Source: Sphingobium nicotianae
Lineage (GTDB): Bacteria; Pseudomonadota; Alphaproteobacteria; Sphingomonadales; Sphingomonadaceae
DNA: 64,000 bases
Reading direction: 5' to 3'
Assembly (NCBI RefSeq): GCF_018603885.1
Contig: NZ_JAHGAW010000007.1
Span: 131,443-195,442, forward strand
Shown: positions 60,845 through 64,000 of the stretch, in pieces
Position numbering within the stretch: the first letter of the stretch is position 1
How the letters are laid out: each line of letters opens with the position of its first letter
Made by a program: the position numbers and the translations under genes
Notes under the pieces: generated by a model
Databases searched by the model: none
The model's input: only the letters and a program-made list of their open reading frames with translations
What the model was told of the DNA's origin: nothing

Positions 60845-61271
60845 CATCCTTGCTCCGGCGAGCGGGCTGCTGCTCGCCGGTTGCCAGCAGCAGTCGCTCT
60901 CGCCGGGCGACGCCGCCAATGCGATGGATGCCGCCGCCGCGACGCGCTCGCCCGTCCAGCAGGTGAAAGACTGGGTCGAGGGCGGCAGCGATCCTCGTGC
61001 GCGCATCTATTGCGGTCGCGGTTCAGATGGCCCGGTCGCGCAGGATTGCCGCATGGAGATCGTCGCTGATGGCAAGGGCCGTACGCTGATCCTCTCGCGC
61101 CCGGATGGCGGCTTCCGGCGCGTGCGCATTGGCGCGGACGGCAAGCTCGCCACCGCCGACGGCGCGGTCGAGGCGCGAGTCGCCGCCACGGACAAGGCGA
61201 TTGGCGTCGTCGTCGGCGAGGAGCGTTATTCCGTGCCCAAGGCGGCGCTGAGAGCCGCAGCGCCCCGATGA
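60825..61271 (+). CDS. Putative lipoprotein of unknown function
   Basis: The 148-residue protein starts inside the end of ilvD (20-bp overlap). [20 protein letters not shown] is a lipoprotein signal with lipobox LLAGC; the mature part begins at Cys20. It has no recognised domain: a short helical part ([16 protein letters not shown]), a Cys pair region ([22 protein letters not shown]) that may form a disulfide, then beta strands with a [12 protein letters not shown] repeat-like pattern. It overlaps the nnr start by four bases, so the three genes are coupled. The function is not known. Confidence 0.75.
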   Translation: MFSRIFNILAPASGLLLAGCQQQSLSPGDAANAMDAAAATRSPVQQVKDWVEGGSDPRARIYCGRGSDGPVAQDCRMEIVADGKGRTLILSRPDGGFRRVRIGADGKLATADGAVEARVAATDKAIGVVVGEERYSVPKAALRAAAPR

Positions 61272-62635
61272 CCGGCGCGCCGATCCTTTCGGTCGCGCAG
61301 ATGCGTACCGCGGAGCAGGCCCTGTTCGATAGTGGCATCGCGCCCTATGCCCTGAGGCAACGGGCAGGCGAAGGCGCGGCGGAGGTCATCTGGCGCGTGG
61401 GCCACAAGCGCGATACGCTGGTTCTATGCGGGCCCGGCAACAACGGCGGCGACGGCTTCGTGATCGCCCGCGCCCTGCGCGAGCTCGGCGTGCCGGTCCG
61501 CGTGGCGGCGCTGGGCGAGAGCCGCACGGAAAGCAGCCTCCAGGCGCGGACTGACTGGGGCGGGCCGATCGAGGATTTCGCTGGCGCGGAGCCCGCCACG
61601 CAGATCGTCGACGCCGTGTTCGGCATCGGCCTGATGCGTGGCCTTGCGCCCGAGGTGGCGAGGCCGCTCGCCCGTCTCGTCGAGGCCGCGCAGCATAGCT
61701 ATGCGATCGACGTGCCAAGCGGGGTCGAGAGCGATGCGGCGGTGGCGCTGACGAAGCTGCCGGTGTTCACTCATTGCCTTTCCCTGGGAGCGTGGAAGCC
61801 GGCGCATGTCCTGATGCCGGCGCGCAGCATGGCGGCGCAGCACTGGCTCGTCGACATCGGCGTGATCGCGCCCGACGACGCAGCACATGTACTTGCAAGG
61901 CCGCAGTTGCAGGCGCCTGCCGCCGACGCGCACAAATATCGCCGGGGGCTGGTCGCGGTCGTCGCCGGGGAAATGCCCGGCGCCGCGAGCTTGTCCGCGG
62001 AGTCGTCCGCCCGCTCAGGCGCCGGCTATGTGCGCCTGCTGTCTGATCGGGAGACCGGCACCGGCAGCCACGCGATTGTGCGCAGCAAACCGCTCGATTT
62101 CAGCCGTGCCAGGGCGGCCCTCGTCGGGCCCGGGCTCGGACGGAACGACGCAGCATGGGACCGGCTGTCCGCCACCTTGTCCTCGGGCATCCCCGTCGTT
62201 GCCGATGCCGACGCGCTCTGGCTGTTTGCCGAGAAGGGCTTCGGCGATCTTCCGCGTCCCGTCATCGCCACGCCGCATGACGGCGAGTTCGACCATCTCT
62301 TCGGCGACGACGCCGGCAACAAGATCGACTGCACGCGTTCGGCCGCCGCGCGTACAGGCATCGTCGTTGTTCACAAAGGGCCGGACACGGTCATCGCCGC
62401 ACCGGACGGCCGCTGCGCCGTTGCACCGTCAGCCTCGTCCTGGCTCTCCACGGCCGGCACCGGCGATGTCCTTGCGGGCCTGTGCGCCGGCCGCCTGGCT
62501 GTGTCCGGCGATCCCTTCGCCGCAGCATGCGAGGCGGTATGGCTGCACGGCGAGACGGCGCGCCGCGCCGGCGCCGCCTTCGTCGCCGACGATTTCGTTG
62601 CGCACATCCCCGCAGCATTGGCGAGCGCCCTGTGA
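61268..62635 (+). CDS. nnr: Bifunctional NAD(P)H-hydrate epimerase / ADP-dependent dehydratase
   Basis: The 455-residue fusion repairs hydrated NAD(P)H. The N-terminal YjeF_N epimerase domain (residues 1-210) has LVLCGPGNNGGDGFVIARAL, VDAVFGIGLMRG and AIDVPSGVESD. The C-terminal carbohydrate-kinase-like dehydratase (about 225-455) has KYRRGLVAVVAGEMPGAASL, ALVGPGLGRND, VIATPHDGEFDHLFG, VVVHKGPDTVIAAPDG and WLSTAGTGDVLAGLCAG. The ATG overlaps the lipoprotein stop. It is somewhat shorter than E. coli Nnr (515). Confidence 0.95.
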   Translation: MTGAPILSVAQMRTAEQALFDSGIAPYALRQRAGEGAAEVIWRVGHKRDTLVLCGPGNNGGDGFVIARALRELGVPVRVAALGESRTESSLQARTDWGGPIEDFAGAEPATQIVDAVFGIGLMRGLAPEVARPLARLVEAAQHSYAIDVPSGVESDAAVALTKLPVFTHCLSLGAWKPAHVLMPARSMAAQHWLVDIGVIAPDDAAHVLARPQLQAPAADAHKYRRGLVAVVAGEMPGAASLSAESSARSGAGYVRLLSDRETGTGSHAIVRSKPLDFSRARAALVGPGLGRNDAAWDRLSATLSSGIPVVADADALWLFAEKGFGDLPRPVIATPHDGEFDHLFGDDAGNKIDCTRSAAARTGIVVVHKGPDTVIAAPDGRCAVAPSASSWLSTAGTGDVLAGLCAGRLAVSGDPFAAACEAVWLHGETARRAGAAFVADDFVAHIPAALASAL

Positions 62636-63849
62636 GCGATACCGATCTCATCGTCCGTATCGCGGCGCGCGGCGATGGCGTGACGGCGGACGGTCGCCAC
62701 GTCCCGCTGAGCGCGCCGGGCGATCGCCTGCTTTCCGGCGGCGGCCTCGCCAAAGGTCCGCATCATGTCGATCCACCCTGCCGCCATTTCCCCGAATGCG
62801 GCGGTTGTCAGCTGCAGCAATTGTCCGACGAGGCCTTCGCCGACTATGTCCGCGATCGCGTTGCCGGCGCGCTGACGGGGCAGGGGCTTACCGCGCAGGA
62901 AATCACGCCGCCTCACATCTCGCCGCCGCGCACTCGCCGTCGCGCCAGTCTGCGTGCGCTGAAGCTCGGCAAGCGCAACGTCCAGTTCGGCTTCTCGTCG
63001 CAGGGCAGTCATCGCATGATCGATCTGCAGCAGTGCGAAATATTGGAGCCGCGCCTGTTCGCGCTGGTCGCGCCGCTTCGCGCCCTGTTCGCCCGGATGC
63101 TGCCCGACCGCCAGCCGGGCGAGGCGGATTTGACGCTGGTCGAGGAAGGCGTCGATGTCGTACTCACCGGGCTTGCAGCAAAATCGCTCGCCGAGACTGA
63201 AATGCTGCTCGATTTTGCGCAGCAAAATCGGCTCGCGCGCCTGATGCTGATCGAGGACGATGCGCCGCTGACGCTCTGGGAGCCAGATCCGGCAACAGTC
63301 CGTTTCGGCGATATTCCCGTTGCTTTCCCTCCGCGTGCCTTCCTCCAGGCGACGAGGGACGGCGAGGCGGCTCTGGTCGAGGAAGTGCGGCACGCTCTCG
63401 GCGACGCGAAGATGGTCGCCGATCTGTTCGCCGGCCTCGGCACCTTCGCGCTCAGCCTTGCCAATGACGTGCCGGGCCGGAAGGTCTATGCGGCCGAAGC
63501 GGCGCGCGATCTGGTGCTCGCGCTCCAGTCAGGCGGCAATCGGCTTCCCGGCCGCATCTTCCCCGAGCATCGCGATCTCTTCCGCCGGCCGCTGACACCA
63601 AAAGAACTGGACCGTTTCGATGCCGTCATCCTCGATCCGCCCCGTGCAGGCGCGCGCGATCAGGTCGAGCAGCTCGCCGCGTCGCAGACGCCGCTGATCG
63701 TCTATGTATCCTGCAATCCCGCCAGCTTCGCCCGCGACGCCGCAACGCTCGTCCAGGGCGGCTATGCAATCGAGCGGGTCAAGCCGGTCGGGCAGTTCCG
63801 TTGGTCGACCCATGTCGAGCTGGTGGCGACGTTCAGACGTGTGACGTGA
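62632..63849 (+). CDS. rlmD: 23S rRNA (uracil-1939-C5)-methyltransferase-like protein
   Basis: The 405-residue protein starts at GTG 62632, overlapping the nnr stop as GTGA. An N-terminal Fe-S motif, CRHFPECGGCQLQQLSD, lies about residues 47-63. The TrmA/RlmD-type methyltransferase part has FLQATRDGEAALVEEV, VADLFAGLGTFALSLA (SAM loop), VILDPPRAGARDQVEQL and the catalytic Cys in IVYVSCNPASFARD, ending VELVATFRR. TrmA-family members share these motifs, so rlmC or another target cannot be excluded. It is the last gene of the ilvD series. Confidence 0.9.
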   Translation: MSDTDLIVRIAARGDGVTADGRHVPLSAPGDRLLSGGGLAKGPHHVDPPCRHFPECGGCQLQQLSDEAFADYVRDRVAGALTGQGLTAQEITPPHISPPRTRRRASLRALKLGKRNVQFGFSSQGSHRMIDLQQCEILEPRLFALVAPLRALFARMLPDRQPGEADLTLVEEGVDVVLTGLAAKSLAETEMLLDFAQQNRLARLMLIEDDAPLTLWEPDPATVRFGDIPVAFPPRAFLQATRDGEAALVEEVRHALGDAKMVADLFAGLGTFALSLANDVPGRKVYAAEAARDLVLALQSGGNRLPGRIFPEHRDLFRRPLTPKELDRFDAVILDPPRAGARDQVEQLAASQTPLIVYVSCNPASFARDAATLVQGGYAIERVKPVGQFRWSTHVELVATFRRVT

Positions 63850-63872
63850 ACGCCGGACGTTGCCTTGGATAA

Positions 63873-63932
63873 CTCCTGCGAAGGCAGGAGCCTGGGGCCC
63901 TTAGCCGCCCTGGGCTCCTGCCTTCGCAGGAG
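63873..63932. repeat. Inverted doublet of a CTCCTGCGAAGGCAGGAG palindrome
   Basis: CTCCTGCGAAGGCAGGAG occurs at 63873-63890 and, inverted, at 63915-63932. Each copy is itself a palindrome (CTCCTGC GAAG GCAGGAG). They flank GGGGCCCTTAGCCGCCC in the gap after rlmD. It is a typical dispersed intergenic repeat; a T-rich stretch follows only weakly (TGTTTC). Confidence 0.8.
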
Positions 63933-64000
63933 CACTGTTTCTGGGTGTTTGGAACGGACACCGCCCAAAGAACCGCTTTGCCCGACCGGCTAACAGCGGA

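Noticed and set aside
1-64000. tRNA, rRNA and CRISPR arrays
   Set aside because: No tRNA-like T-arm motif in a cloverleaf context, no rRNA segment and no regularly spaced direct repeats were found on reading the intergenic regions; the repeats present are inverted, not direct.

Overview
The window is GC-rich, densely packed bacterial chromosome and reads as an alphaproteobacterium of the sphingomonad type (Sphingomonadaceae). This rests on the trpE/ppiD/tpiA and lepB-rnc-era neighbourhoods, PEP-CTERM surface proteins with a WAMMIAGMG-type tail, an HWE-family sensor kinase, an ScfR-type regulator, a GTG-started ETF-ubiquinone oxidoreductase and many short palindromic intergenic repeats. No rRNA, tRNA, CRISPR array, prophage or classical insertion sequence was seen. 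Almost everything is housekeeping metabolism. The unusual material is the intergenic repeats and a few odd proteins.

Layout. 1-12,520: a split tryptophan locus. trpC (cut by the window edge), trpD, trpG and trpE are all on the minus strand, but trpG and trpE are separated by an asparaginase-domain protein, a secreted MetX-like hydrolase, a cation-efflux protein and a degenerate FkbH-like protein; ppiD lies upstream of trpE and tpiA diverges from it. 12,741-19,013: small conserved proteins, recO, leuB, a PMT-family mannosyltransferase and metZ. 19,016-19,284: a structured, branched repeat. 19,315-24,285: apaG, a LysR regulator, a DUF202 membrane protein, an SLC13-type transporter, an SRPBCC protein and a BKACE-family enzyme. 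24,483-27,321: era, rnc and lepB, with a 368-bp GIY-YIG nuclease cassette between rnc and era. 27,520-33,197: pgi, two small enzyme-like proteins, gor and a methyltransferase-like protein. 33,219-38,728: a receiver protein, an ScfR/RamB-type regulator divergent from a thiolase/enoyl-CoA hydratase pair, and metY. 38,851-44,782: bioB, two small envelope proteins, an MHS transporter, alr and an HWE hybrid kinase. 44,927-47,840: a thiolase, a short PHA-synthase-like protein and phaR. 48,019-64,000: proS, a PEP-CTERM protein, moaB, a lytic transglycosylase, a degenerate uracil-DNA-glycosylase homologue, ETF-QO, a GDSL/PEP-CTERM protein, an EF-hand protein, ispE, an N-formylglutamate amidohydrolase, ilvD, a lipoprotein, nnr and rlmD.

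Most notable: between rnc and era a single 95-residue GIY-YIG nuclease gene is enclosed by a perfect 30-bp inverted repeat (25,403-25,432 / 25,741-25,770). The same repeat occurs, without a gene, as closely spaced inverted doublets at 38,756-38,840 and 47,865-47,953. In the metY-bioB doublet the two arms differ by compensatory changes that keep an internal stem. This looks like a REP/BIME-type dispersed repeat with a GIY-YIG nuclease, rather than the usual Y1 transposase, as candidate partner. That functional link is inference; the repeat structure is directly visible.
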